Shown here piece by piece: positions 19,491 to 30,381 of a stretch of 64,000 nt of DNA (positions within the stretch are counted from its first letter, which is position 1; every line of letters starts with the position of its first letter). This DNA comes from Methylibium sp. Root1272 (GTDB lineage Bacteria > Pseudomonadota > Gammaproteobacteria > Burkholderiales > Burkholderiaceae_C): assembly GCF_001425905.1 (NCBI RefSeq), contig NZ_LMDY01000001.1, forward strand, positions 316,890 to 380,889, given 5' to 3'. The translations under genes were made by a program, and so were the position numbers. A model generated the notes under the pieces. It made no database searches, was not told the DNA's origin, and saw only the letters and a list, made by a program, of their open reading frames with translations.

Positions 19491-20741
19491 TTGAGCGCGC
19501 CTGCCGTCGTCAACGAGGCCAGGGCGGTGCTGGTCGGAGTCGACCTCGGCGCCGGCTCCTCCTTCGATGCGACGCTCGACGAACTGGCGCTGCTGGCCGA
19601 GTCGGCCGGCGACACGCCCGTGGCGCGCCTGATCGCCCGCCGCAAGGCCCCCGACGCCGCGCTGTTCCTCGGCTCGGGCAAGGCCGACGAGCTGAAGGCG
19701 CTGGTGGCCGAAAGCGGCGGCCAGTGCGTGATCTTCGATCAGGCGCTGTCGCCGACGCAGCAGCGCAACCTGGAGCGCCACCTCGGCGTCGAGGTGCTCG
19801 ACCGCACCGGGCTCATCCTCGAGATCTTCGCGGCCCGTGCTCAGAGCCACGAGGGCAAGTTGCAGGTCGAGCTCGCGCAACTGCAGTACCTCAGCAACCG
19901 CCTCGTGCGGCGCTGGACCCACCTCGAGCGCCAGCGCGGCGGCGTGGGGCACCGCGGCGGCCCGGGCGAACGCCAGATCGAACTCGACCGCCGCATGATC
20001 GGCGAGCGCATCAAGTCGCTCAAGGCGAGGCTCGACAAGGTGAAGCGCCAGCGCGGCACGCAACGGCGCTCGCGCGAGCGCGCAGGGACCTTCCGGGTCT
20101 CGCTGATCGGCTACACCAATGCCGGCAAGTCCACGTTGTTCAATGCGCTGGTCAAGGCGCGCAGCTATGCCGCCGATCAGCTGTTCGCGACGCTCGACAC
20201 CACCACGCGGCAGCTCTACCTCGAAGATGCACGTCGCTCGGTGAGCCTGTCGGACACCGTGGGCTTCATCCGCGATCTGCCGCACACGCTGGTCAAGGCC
20301 TTCGCCGCCACGCTGCAGGAGGCCGCCGATGCCGACCTGCTGCTGCACGTCGTCGATGCATCGAGCCCGGTGCTGGCGGAGCAGATGGTCGAGGTCGAGC
20401 GCGTGCTCACGGAGATCGACGCTGCGGGCATCCCTCAGATCCTGGTCTACAACAAGCTCGACCAGCTCGACGAAGAACAGCGGCCGCGCGCGCTGGTCGA
20501 TCTGCTCGAGCTGGACGGAGGGCGCCGCGTTCCGCGCGTCTTCGTCAGTGCCCTGCGCGGCCCGGGGCTTCCCGAGCTTCGGGCGCTGGTGAGCGAGGCA
20601 CTGCTCGCCGACGGCGGCGAGACCGGCTCACCCGACGCCGCCTCTTCGGTTCCGCCGGCGCACGACGATACCGGCGCTTCCGCCGAGCCCCCCGATCACG
20701 ATCCCATCTCCGCATCCGTCTTGCTCCAACGACACGCATGA
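19491..20741 (+). CDS. hflX: Ribosome-splitting GTPase HflX
   Basis: 416 residues from a TTG start (no better ATG nearby fits the family). N-terminal HflX domain with FLGSGKADELK and the glycine-rich GGVGHRGGPGERQIELDRR linker, then the GTPase domain with G1 GYTNAGKST, G3 DTVGF and G4 NKLD. HflX dissociates stalled 70S ribosomes under heat stress. The C-terminus is Ser/Ala/Pro rich. ATGA overlap with hflK. Confidence 0.93.
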   Translation: MSAPAVVNEARAVLVGVDLGAGSSFDATLDELALLAESAGDTPVARLIARRKAPDAALFLGSGKADELKALVAESGGQCVIFDQALSPTQQRNLERHLGVEVLDRTGLILEIFAARAQSHEGKLQVELAQLQYLSNRLVRRWTHLERQRGGVGHRGGPGERQIELDRRMIGERIKSLKARLDKVKRQRGTQRRSRERAGTFRVSLIGYTNAGKSTLFNALVKARSYAADQLFATLDTTTRQLYLEDARRSVSLSDTVGFIRDLPHTLVKAFAATLQEAADADLLLHVVDASSPVLAEQMVEVERVLTEIDAAGIPQILVYNKLDQLDEEQRPRALVDLLELDGGRRVPRVFVSALRGPGLPELRALVSEALLADGGETGSPDAASSVPPAHDDTGASAEPPDHDPISASVLLQRHA

Positions 20742-22048
20742 ATACCTATAACGATGCAGGCGCAGAGCGCCCGCGGGGTCGCCCCGCACTACTGGCCGAG
20801 GCCCTGGTCTTGCTGTCGTCCGGCGTCGCCCGCCGGGCGGCCTGGCGGGCGCGCGGCGAGCGGCTGCTCGCGACGGGCGGTCGCAACGATGGCCCGCCGG
20901 ACCTCGACGAGCTGTGGCGCGACTTCAACCGTCGCCTGAGCGGCTTGTTCGGCGGCAAGGGTGGGGGTGGCAATTCGCAGCCCGATGGGGGCGGCGCCAG
21001 TTCACCGCCACCCGACATGCGCAGTGCCGGCATCGGCATCGGCCTGATTGGCGCGGTCGTGGCGCTGATCTGGCTGGGCAGCGGCTTCTTCATCGTGCAG
21101 GAAGGGCAGCAGGGCGTCGTGATGTCCTTCGGCCGCTACAGCCACACGGTCGAAGCCGGCTTCCAGTGGCGTTTCCCGTACCCGTTCCAGTCGGCCGAGG
21201 TCGTGAACGTGACGCAGTTGCGATCGGTCGAAGTCGGCCGCAATTCGGTGGTGCAGGCCACCGGGTTGCGTGATTCGTCGATGCTGACCCAGGACGAGAA
21301 CATCGTCGACATCCGTTTCACGGTGCAGTACCGCCTGAAGGATTCGAAGGACTACCTGTTCGAGAACCGCAACGCGGACGAGGCGGTGGTGCTGGCCTCG
21401 GAGTCGGCGGTCCGTGAGATCGTCGGGCGCAGCAACATGGACTCGGTGCTGTACGAGCAGCGCGACGCCATCGCCACCGACCTCGTCAAGTCGATCCAGG
21501 CGCAGCTCGACCGCCTGAAGACCGGCATCCTGATCTCCAACGTCAACGTGCAGAGCGTCGCGCCGCCGGAGCAGGTGCAGGCGGCGTTCGACGATGCGGT
21601 GAAGGCCGGCGCCGACCGCTCGCGCTTCAAGAACGAAGGCCAGGCCTATGCCAATGACGTGATCCCCAAGGCGCAGGGCACGGCCTCGCGCCTGCGCGAA
21701 GAGGCCGAGGGCTACAAGGCCCGTGTGATTGCCCAGGCCGAGGGTGATGCGTCGCGCTTCAAGCAGGTGCTGACCGAGTACCAGAAAGCGCCGGCCGTCA
21801 CGCGCGATCGACTCTACGTGGACACGATGCGCGAGGTGTATTCGAACGTCAGCAAGATCCTGATCGAGTCGCGTACCGGCTCGAACCTGCTGTACCTGCC
21901 GCTCGACAAGCTGATGCAATCGGCCGGTGCGACCGCCGCCATCGCGGCGTCGGCGCCCACCCCGCCCACCACCGAAAGCGGCAGCACGTCGCAGAACGAC
22001 GTGCGATCGCGCGACAACCAGCGTTCGCGTGAGCGCGAAAGCCGCTGA
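20738..22048 (+). CDS. hflK: FtsH protease modulator HflK
   Basis: 436 residues. Band-7/SPFH membrane protein that with HflC cages FtsH. The usual start region DGPPDLDELWRDFNRRLSGL appears only at residue 51; before it is an extra basic/hydrophobic stretch including ALLAEALVLLSSGVARRAAW. One transmembrane segment lies at about residues 97-120, then the SPFH domain (FIVQEGQQGVVMSFGRY). A Ser/Thr-rich tail ends the protein. The ATG overlaps the hflX stop, so the long start is the natural one. hflC follows after 13 nt. Confidence 0.94.
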   Translation: MNTYNDAGAERPRGRPALLAEALVLLSSGVARRAAWRARGERLLATGGRNDGPPDLDELWRDFNRRLSGLFGGKGGGGNSQPDGGGASSPPPDMRSAGIGIGLIGAVVALIWLGSGFFIVQEGQQGVVMSFGRYSHTVEAGFQWRFPYPFQSAEVVNVTQLRSVEVGRNSVVQATGLRDSSMLTQDENIVDIRFTVQYRLKDSKDYLFENRNADEAVVLASESAVREIVGRSNMDSVLYEQRDAIATDLVKSIQAQLDRLKTGILISNVNVQSVAPPEQVQAAFDDAVKAGADRSRFKNEGQAYANDVIPKAQGTASRLREEAEGYKARVIAQAEGDASRFKQVLTEYQKAPAVTRDRLYVDTMREVYSNVSKILIESRTGSNLLYLPLDKLMQSAGATAAIAASAPTPPTTESGSTSQNDVRSRDNQRSRERESR

Positions 22049-22061
22049 GGAGAACAAGAAA

Positions 22062-22952
22062 ATGAATCGCATCGGTCTGATCGTGGCGAGCGTGTTGCTC
22101 GCATTGATGATTGCCTCGAGCACGTTGTTCGTCGTCGACCAGCGGCAGTTCGCCGTGCTGTATGCGCTGGGCGAGATCAAGGAAGTCATCGCCCAGCCGG
22201 GGTTGAAGTTCAAGATGCCACCGCCGTTCCAGAACGTGGTCTTTCTCGACCGCCGCATCCAGAGTCTCGACAGCCCCGAGACGCGGCCGGTGTTCACCGC
22301 CGAGAAGACCAGCCTGGTGATCGACTGGCTCGTGAAGTGGCGCATCAAGGATCCGCGTCAGTTCATCCGCAACAACGGCGTCGATGCACGCAATGTCGAG
22401 GCGCGGCTGGCGCCGATCGTCCAGGCCGCGCTGAACGAGGAGGTCACCAAGGTCAGCGTGCGCCAGGTGCTCTCTACCGAGCGGGACAAGGTCATGCAGG
22501 GCGTGTTGCGTCGCCTGTCGGACGATGCGACGAGCTTCGGTATCGAGGTGGTCGACGTGCGGATCAAGCGGGTAGATTTCGTCGCCAACATCACCGAGGC
22601 GGTTTATCGCCGAATGGAGTCGGAGCGCAAGCGCGTGGCCAACGAGACCCGTTCCACCGGCCAGGCCGAGGGCGAGCAGGTGCGCGCCGACGCCGACCGG
22701 CAGCGCGAGGTCATCGTCGCGGAAGCCTACCGTGAAGCGCAGAAGGTCAAGGGCGACGGTGATGCCAAGGCCTCGGCGCTGTACGCCGAGGCCTTCGGGC
22801 GCGACGCGCAGTTCGCGCAGTTCTATCGCAGCCTCGAGGCCTATCGGGCGAGCTTTCGCAGCAAGACCGACGTGATGGTGGTCGAGCCCGAGAGCGAGTT
22901 CTTCCGCGCGATGCGGGGCGAGGGCGGGCCATCGTCGTCGCGCGGCAGGTGA
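22062..22952 (+). CDS. hflC: FtsH protease modulator HflC
   Basis: 296 residues. Second SPFH partner of the HflKC complex: N-terminal anchor (GLIVASVLLALMIASSTLFV), FVVDQRQFAVLYALGEIKEV, and long helical region YRRMESERKRVANETRSTGQ. A strong ribosome site GAGGAG lies at the hflK stop (22046-22051), 10 nt before the ATG. Slightly short C-terminal tail rich in Gly/Ser. Ordinary length for the family. Confidence 0.95.
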   Translation: MNRIGLIVASVLLALMIASSTLFVVDQRQFAVLYALGEIKEVIAQPGLKFKMPPPFQNVVFLDRRIQSLDSPETRPVFTAEKTSLVIDWLVKWRIKDPRQFIRNNGVDARNVEARLAPIVQAALNEEVTKVSVRQVLSTERDKVMQGVLRRLSDDATSFGIEVVDVRIKRVDFVANITEAVYRRMESERKRVANETRSTGQAEGEQVRADADRQREVIVAEAYREAQKVKGDGDAKASALYAEAFGRDAQFAQFYRSLEAYRASFRSKTDVMVVEPESEFFRAMRGEGGPSSSRGR

Positions 22953-22989
22953 GCACGGATCACCGGCGCTCCTCCACCGGGAAGCAGGC

Positions 22990-23178
22990 ATGTGGGACAC
23001 GCTGTTCAGCGCGCTCGCGCTGATGCTGGTCTTCGAGGGTCTGCTGCCCTTCCTGAGTCCGCAACGCTGGCGCAGGGTGTTCGAGCAGGCCACGCGGTTG
23101 AGCGACGGGCAGCTGCGTTTTCTCGGCTTGAGCAGCATGCTGGGAGGCCTGATCGTGCTGCTGATCGTGGCGGGCTGA
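22990..23178 (+). CDS. yjeT: DUF2065 family small membrane protein (YjeT)
   Basis: 62 residues, two hydrophobic segments (LFSALALMLVFEGLLPFL and MLGGLIVLLIVAG) separated by a basic loop PQRWRRVFEQ. This is the DUF2065/YjeT family found after hflC in many proteobacteria; its function is unknown. The gap to hflC is 37 nt, so it probably shares that transcript. Confidence 0.87.
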   Translation: MWDTLFSALALMLVFEGLLPFLSPQRWRRVFEQATRLSDGQLRFLGLSSMLGGLIVLLIVAG

Positions 23179-23227
23179 GTGCCGTTCTTGACCGAGGATC
23201 GCGAGCGAAAGCCGCTGAGGGCGCCGG

Positions 23228-23233
23228 TACAAT
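23228..23233 (+). promoter_or_regulatory. Candidate -10 box of hisZ
   Basis: TACAAT 25 nt before the hisZ ATG. A TTGACC exists at about 23188 but is too far upstream to be its -35 box. Support is moderate because the same box type precedes several other genes here. Confidence 0.4.
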
Positions 23234-23258
23234 GCGGTTTTAACCCCGCAGGCTTTTC

Positions 23259-25795
<2,537 letters not shown>

Positions 25796-25830
25796 TGCGC
25801 AGAAGACCGACACCACGGGAATCACGCCAC

Positions 25831-26352
25831 ATGCTCACCGACGACGGCAAGCACCTCTACGTCTCCTGGGACGAGTACCACCTGCTGATCGAGCGCCTGG
25901 CGCTGAAGGTGCACAACTCGGGCTGGGCGTTCGACCAGATCCTGTGCCTGGCGCGCGGTGGCCTGCGGCCCGGCGACATGCTGTCGCGGGTGTTCGACAA
26001 GCCGCTGGCCATCATGTCGACCAGTTCCTACCGCTCGGACGCGGGCACGATCCAGGGTCGACTGGACCTGGCGACCTACATCACCCTGCCCAAGGGCGAA
26101 CTGGCCGGCCGCGTGCTGCTGGTCGACGATCTTGCCGACACCGGAGTGACCTTGAAGGCCGTGGTCGATCGCCTGCGCGGCATGCCTTCGATCAGCGAGC
26201 TGCGTTCGTCCGTGATCTGGGTCAAGGGCGTGTCGAGCTACACGCCGGACTACTACGTGGAGTCGCTGCCGACCAGTCCCTGGATCCATCAGCCTTTCGA
26301 GGACTACGACAGCCTGCGGCCCGAAGGGCTCGCGAGGAAGTTGGCGGTTTGA
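25831..26352 (+). CDS. Phosphoribosyltransferase family protein
   Basis: 173 residues. Type I phosphoribosyltransferase fold: PRPP-binding loop LLVDDLADTGVTL near residue 95 and a hydrophobic core LCLARGGLRPGDMLSR. Annotated in relatives as a xanthine/hypoxanthine-type phosphoribosyltransferase, but the acceptor base cannot be told from sequence. Directly downstream of purA, which suggests a purine salvage role. The ATG at 25831 gives MLTDDGKHLYVSW; an upstream ATG at 25795 overlapping the purA stop would add 12 residues (MRRRPTPRESRH). Confidence 0.88.
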   Translation: MLTDDGKHLYVSWDEYHLLIERLALKVHNSGWAFDQILCLARGGLRPGDMLSRVFDKPLAIMSTSSYRSDAGTIQGRLDLATYITLPKGELAGRVLLVDDLADTGVTLKAVVDRLRGMPSISELRSSVIWVKGVSSYTPDYYVESLPTSPWIHQPFEDYDSLRPEGLARKLAV

Positions 26353-26386
26353 GCGGCCACGTGCCATCGATCGCGGAAAACAAAAA

Positions 26387-26411
26387 GGCCAGCGCGCTGC
26401 GCTGGCCTTTT
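26387..26411. terminator. Bidirectional Rho-independent terminator
   Basis: Nine-base-pair GC-rich stem GGCCAGCGC / GCGCTGGCC (26387-26395 with 26399-26407) with a three-base loop. It is flanked by AAAAA on the left and TTTTA on the right, so it can stop both the purA-phosphoribosyltransferase transcript (plus) and the tRNA-Leu transcript (minus). Confidence 0.9.
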
Positions 26412-26417
26412 ATGATT

Positions 26418-26502
<85 letters not shown>

Positions 26503-26520
26503 TAGGTACCGAAGCCGGAG

Positions 26521-26550
26521 ATTTTAGCATCAAGAACGAAGACAAGACAA
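26521..26550 (-). promoter_or_regulatory. Promoter of tRNA-Leu
   Basis: On the minus strand TTGTCT (26550-26545) and TAAAAT (26526-26521) are separated by 18 nt, and the -10 box lies 18 nt from the tRNA 5' end. It sits in the leader of the divergent rnr gene. Confidence 0.6.
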
Positions 26551-26576
26551 GCAGTGCGCCACTCGGCGCTGCACTG

Positions 26577-28811
26577 ATGAGTGAGGTCGATGGCATCGTC
26601 CAAGGCCACCGCGATGGGCACGGCTTCGTGCAACGCGACGACGGCGAGTCCGACATCTATCTGTCGCCGCAGGAAATGCGGGCGGTGCTGCACCGCGACC
26701 GCATCCGCGTGCGGGTGATCCGCTACGACCGCAAGGGCCGGCCGGAGGGGCGCGTGCTCGAGATCCTGGAGCGCCGCAAGGCGCCGATCATTGGTCGCCT
26801 GCTGCACGAGAGCGGCATCTGGCTGGTCGCGCCCGAGGACAAGCGTTACGGCCAGGACATCATGATCCCGAAGAACGGCATCGCCAATGCCAGCGCGGGG
26901 CAGGTGGTCGCCGTCGAACTGACCGAGCCGCCGTCGATGCATTCGCAGCCACTCGGTCGGGTGACCGAGGTGCTGGGCGAGATCGACGACGCGGGCATGG
27001 AGATCGAGATCGCTGTGCGCAAGTACGAGGTGCCGCACCGCTTCTCGGCCGAGACGCTGGCGCAGACGGCCAAGCTGCCCGACAAGGTGCGGCCGACCGA
27101 CAAGAGGCAGCGCATCGACCTGACCGACGTGCCGCTGGTCACGATCGATGGCGAGGACGCCCGCGACTTCGACGATGCCGTCTACTGCGAGCCGGTCACG
27201 ATCGGCCGCAAGACCAAGGGCGCGTCGCCGAACGGCTGGCGCCTGATCGTCGCCATTGCCGACGTGAGCCACTACGTCAAGCCCGGCGAGTCGCTGGACG
27301 ACGATGCCTACGAGCGCGCGACCTCGGTCTATTTCCCTCGGCGCGTGATCCCGATGCTGCCGGAGAAGCTAAGCAACGGCCTCTGTTCGCTGAACCCCAA
27401 TGAAGACCGTCTCGCGATGGTGTGCGACATGGTGGTCGACGCGGTCGGTGAGGTGCACGCCTACCAGTTCTTCCCGGCCGTCATCAACTCGCATGCGCGC
27501 TTCACGTACACGGAAGTCGCGACGATCCTCGCCAACACGCGCGGGCCCGAGGCGCAGAAGCGCAAGGCGTTGGTGCCGCACCTGCTGCACCTGCACGAGG
27601 TGTACCGCGCGCTGCTGAAGGCGCGTGCCACGCGCGGCGCCGTCGACTTCGAGACCACCGAGACGCAGATCGTCTGCGACGAGAACGGCCGCATCGAGAA
27701 GATCGTGCCACGCACGCGCAACGACGCACACCGCCTGATCGAGGAGGCGATGCTGGCGGCGAACGTCTGCTCGGCCGACTTCATCGCGTCGCACAAGCAC
27801 GCCTCGCTGTACCGTGTGCACGAGGGCCCGACGCCCGAGAAGCGAACGATCCTGCAGACCTATCTGCGGGCGCTCGGACTGGGGCTGTCGATCGGCGATG
27901 ATCCGCGGCCCGGAGAGTTCCAGGCGATCGCGCAGGCGACGAAGGACCGCCCCGACGCCACCCAGATCCACTCGATGCTGTTGCGCTCGATGCAGCAGGC
28001 CATCTACACGCCGACCAACAGCGGTCACTTCGGCCTAGCCTACCCGGCCTACACGCACTTCACCAGCCCGATCCGTCGCTATCCGGACCTGCTGGTGCAC
28101 CGCGTGATCAAGGCCTTGCTGGGCAGCAAGAAGTACCACCTCCAGGTCACCGAGCTGGCCAGCTCGGCTGTCCACACGCGCAAGGTGCGGCCGACCGCGG
28201 CCTCCAGGGCGCAGCAGGCCAGCAAGCTGGTCGTCAAGCAGACCGCCGAGGCAATGGCCTGGGAAGCGGCCGGTGCTCACTGCAGCGCGAACGAGCGGCG
28301 GGCCGACGAGGCGTCGCGCGATGTCGAGGCCTGGCTGAAGTGCAAGTTCATGCGCGAGCATCTCGGCGAGGAATTCGGCGGCGCGGTCACCGCCGTCACC
28401 ACCTTCGGGCTGTTCGTCACGCTCGACGAGCTGTACGTCGAGGGCCTGGTGCACATCACCGAACTCGGTGGCGAGTACTTCCGCTTCGACGAGGCGCGGC
28501 AGGAGCTGCGCGGCGAGCGCACCGGCGTGCGCTACGTCGTCGGCAGTCGGGTGCGAGTGCAGGTGAGCCGCGTCGATCTCGACGGGCGCAAGATCGACTT
28601 CCGGCTGGTCCACGAATCGGGCCTGAGCCCGCGGCCGCCGCGCGACAAGGCGGCGTCGGCCGTCGAGGAACTGCAGGTCGTGAAGGACGTCGACCGCGAG
28701 CACAAGCGGGCGACCAAGAAGGCGGTCAGCAAGACTCCCCGCAAGCCCGCGCGCAGCGCTGGGGCGGACACCGCGGCAGCGCCGCGCAAGTCGAAGCGAT
28801 CGAGGCGGTAG
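26577..28811 (+). CDS. rnr: Ribonuclease R (RNB-domain exoribonuclease)
   Basis: 744 residues from the ATG at 26577 (MSEVDGIVQGHRDGHGFVQ). 3'-5' exoribonuclease that degrades structured RNA. Cold-shock domains come first, then the RNB domain with TIDGEDARDFDDAVYC (metal-binding aspartates) and HFTSPIRRYPDLLVHR, an S1 domain near residue 600 and a basic Lys/Arg/Ala tail. The N-terminal winged-helix domain of E. coli RNase R is absent; the frame upstream runs into the tRNA-Leu gene, so it cannot have been missed. Confidence 0.92.
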   Translation: MSEVDGIVQGHRDGHGFVQRDDGESDIYLSPQEMRAVLHRDRIRVRVIRYDRKGRPEGRVLEILERRKAPIIGRLLHESGIWLVAPEDKRYGQDIMIPKNGIANASAGQVVAVELTEPPSMHSQPLGRVTEVLGEIDDAGMEIEIAVRKYEVPHRFSAETLAQTAKLPDKVRPTDKRQRIDLTDVPLVTIDGEDARDFDDAVYCEPVTIGRKTKGASPNGWRLIVAIADVSHYVKPGESLDDDAYERATSVYFPRRVIPMLPEKLSNGLCSLNPNEDRLAMVCDMVVDAVGEVHAYQFFPAVINSHARFTYTEVATILANTRGPEAQKRKALVPHLLHLHEVYRALLKARATRGAVDFETTETQIVCDENGRIEKIVPRTRNDAHRLIEEAMLAANVCSADFIASHKHASLYRVHEGPTPEKRTILQTYLRALGLGLSIGDDPRPGEFQAIAQATKDRPDATQIHSMLLRSMQQAIYTPTNSGHFGLAYPAYTHFTSPIRRYPDLLVHRVIKALLGSKKYHLQVTELASSAVHTRKVRPTAASRAQQASKLVVKQTAEAMAWEAAGAHCSANERRADEASRDVEAWLKCKFMREHLGEEFGGAVTAVTTFGLFVTLDELYVEGLVHITELGGEYFRFDEARQELRGERTGVRYVVGSRVRVQVSRVDLDGRKIDFRLVHESGLSPRPPRDKAASAVEELQVVKDVDREHKRATKKAVSKTPRKPARSAGADTAAAPRKSKRSRR

Positions 28812-28838
28812 GCCCGAGCCGCTGAGCTGCCGTGGCGC

Positions 28839-30368
28839 TCAGCGCCGCAGCTGAGCGATCAGCGCGCTCGCCGCCAGCGGCCCGGGGTGCGCCTGGCGTG
28901 TGCACCAGGCGTCGGCCACGGCGCCATGGGTGTGCGTGCCCAGCAGCGCGGCGTTGCGGGCCGACAGGCCTTGCGCCCAGAGCCCGCCGATCCAGCCCGC
29001 CAACACATCACCGGTTCCCGCCGTGGCCAGCGACGCGTTGCCGCTGGCGTTGATCAGCGTGGTTTCACCCGGCGCGGCGATGACGCTACCCGATCCCTTG
29101 AGGACGACGGTGGCGTGCCATCGCTGCGCGAGCCGGTCCGCGGCCGACAGCCGGGCCGACTGGACCGCGGCGGTCTGCAGACCCAGCAGCCGGGCGGCCT
29201 CGAGGGGGTGCGGCGTCAGCAGCGTGGCGCGCCCGCGGCCGGCGCGCATGTCGAGCAAGCGAGCGAGCGACGGGTCAGTGGCCACCGAGTTCAGCGCGTC
29301 GGCATCGAGCAGCAGGCGTCCGGCGCGGGCGATCAGGCCCGGCAGGTGCTCGCGCACCGCATCGCCGCCGCCGCATCCGCACACCACCGTGGCGTTCTCG
29401 AGTGGCGTGCGGGCATCGTGCAGCGCGGCAAGTCGCCGGTGCATCAACTCCGGGTGCATGGGATCGAGCGCCGGTGACTGCGGCTCGAGCGGCACCAGGT
29501 GCACTCGGCCTGCGCCCGCGGCCAGCGCGGCCCGTGCTGCCAGCAGCGCGGCTCCGGCCATGCCGGCGGCGCCACCGACCACCCACACATCGCCGAAGCT
29601 GCCCTTGTGCTGCGCATGCCGTCGCGCGGGCCACAGTGCGCGCGCCCCTGTGAGCAGGCCTGCGCTCGCCCGGGTGGCATCGGCATGGACGCCGAGGTCG
29701 TGGAACCAGACCTGCCCGGCATGGTCGCGGCCCTGGGCTGTGAACAAGCCCGGCTTCAGGGTCAGCAAGCTCAGCGTCCAGCAGGCCTGCACCGCAGCGT
29801 TCTCGTCGAGCAGCGAACCCTGCTTGGCATCCAGGCCGCTGGGCAGATCGATCGACAGCACCGGGGCCAAGCCGTCGTTGAGCGACCTCAACGCGGCCAG
29901 GGCCCAGCCGGCCGGCGCGCGCGTCAGGCCGATGCCGAACAATGCGTCGATGGCCAGATCGTCAGGGCCGAGCGGCGCGGGCGGTGTGCTGCTTTCCACC
30001 AGCGTCACGCCTGCAGCGCGCGCCCTGGCGCCGGCCGCCGCCGCATCGGCTGGCGGTGGCGCAGACGGTGCCCATCCCACCGTCACTTGCTTGCCGGCAC
30101 GCTGCAGCCACGCCGCGGCTTCCAGGCCGTCGCCGCCGTTGTTGCCGGGGCCGGCAGCGATCCAGATGCGTCGTGCGTGCGGCGCCAGCGCCAGCGCCAG
30201 CCGGGCCACCGAGCCGCCGGCACGCTGCATCAGCGTGTGGGGCGGCAAGGTGCACGCGGCCTCGGTTTCCAGCTCACGGGTCGCCGCCACGCCGAACAGC
30301 GGCAGTCGCTCCACCTCACGCTGCGAGCCGTCGTCCAGAACCGCCCAGGGCATCGCGGCGTCGATCAT
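28839..30368 (-). CDS. nnrD: Bifunctional NAD(P)H-hydrate epimerase / ADP-dependent dehydratase
   Basis: 509 residues. Repairs hydrated NADH and NADPH: the N-terminal YjeF_N epimerase domain (AAGPGNNGGDGLEAAAWLQ, about residues 65-85) is fused to the C-terminal ribokinase-like dehydratase (DVWVVGGAAGMAGAALLAA; ASLATAGTGDVLAGWIGGLW near the end). The ATG at 30368 starts MIDAAMPW; the frame is open further upstream into the next gene without homology. It is the last gene of a minus-strand group with the FAD oxidoreductase 13 nt upstream. Confidence 0.92.
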   Translation of the reverse strand: MIDAAMPWAVLDDGSQREVERLPLFGVAATRELETEAACTLPPHTLMQRAGGSVARLALALAPHARRIWIAAGPGNNGGDGLEAAAWLQRAGKQVTVGWAPSAPPPADAAAAGARARAAGVTLVESSTPPAPLGPDDLAIDALFGIGLTRAPAGWALAALRSLNDGLAPVLSIDLPSGLDAKQGSLLDENAAVQACWTLSLLTLKPGLFTAQGRDHAGQVWFHDLGVHADATRASAGLLTGARALWPARRHAQHKGSFGDVWVVGGAAGMAGAALLAARAALAAGAGRVHLVPLEPQSPALDPMHPELMHRRLAALHDARTPLENATVVCGCGGGDAVREHLPGLIARAGRLLLDADALNSVATDPSLARLLDMRAGRGRATLLTPHPLEAARLLGLQTAAVQSARLSAADRLAQRWHATVVLKGSGSVIAAPGETTLINASGNASLATAGTGDVLAGWIGGLWAQGLSARNAALLGTHTHGAVADAWCTRQAHPGPLAASALIAQLRR

Positions 30369-30381
30369 GTTGGCGGCCCCG

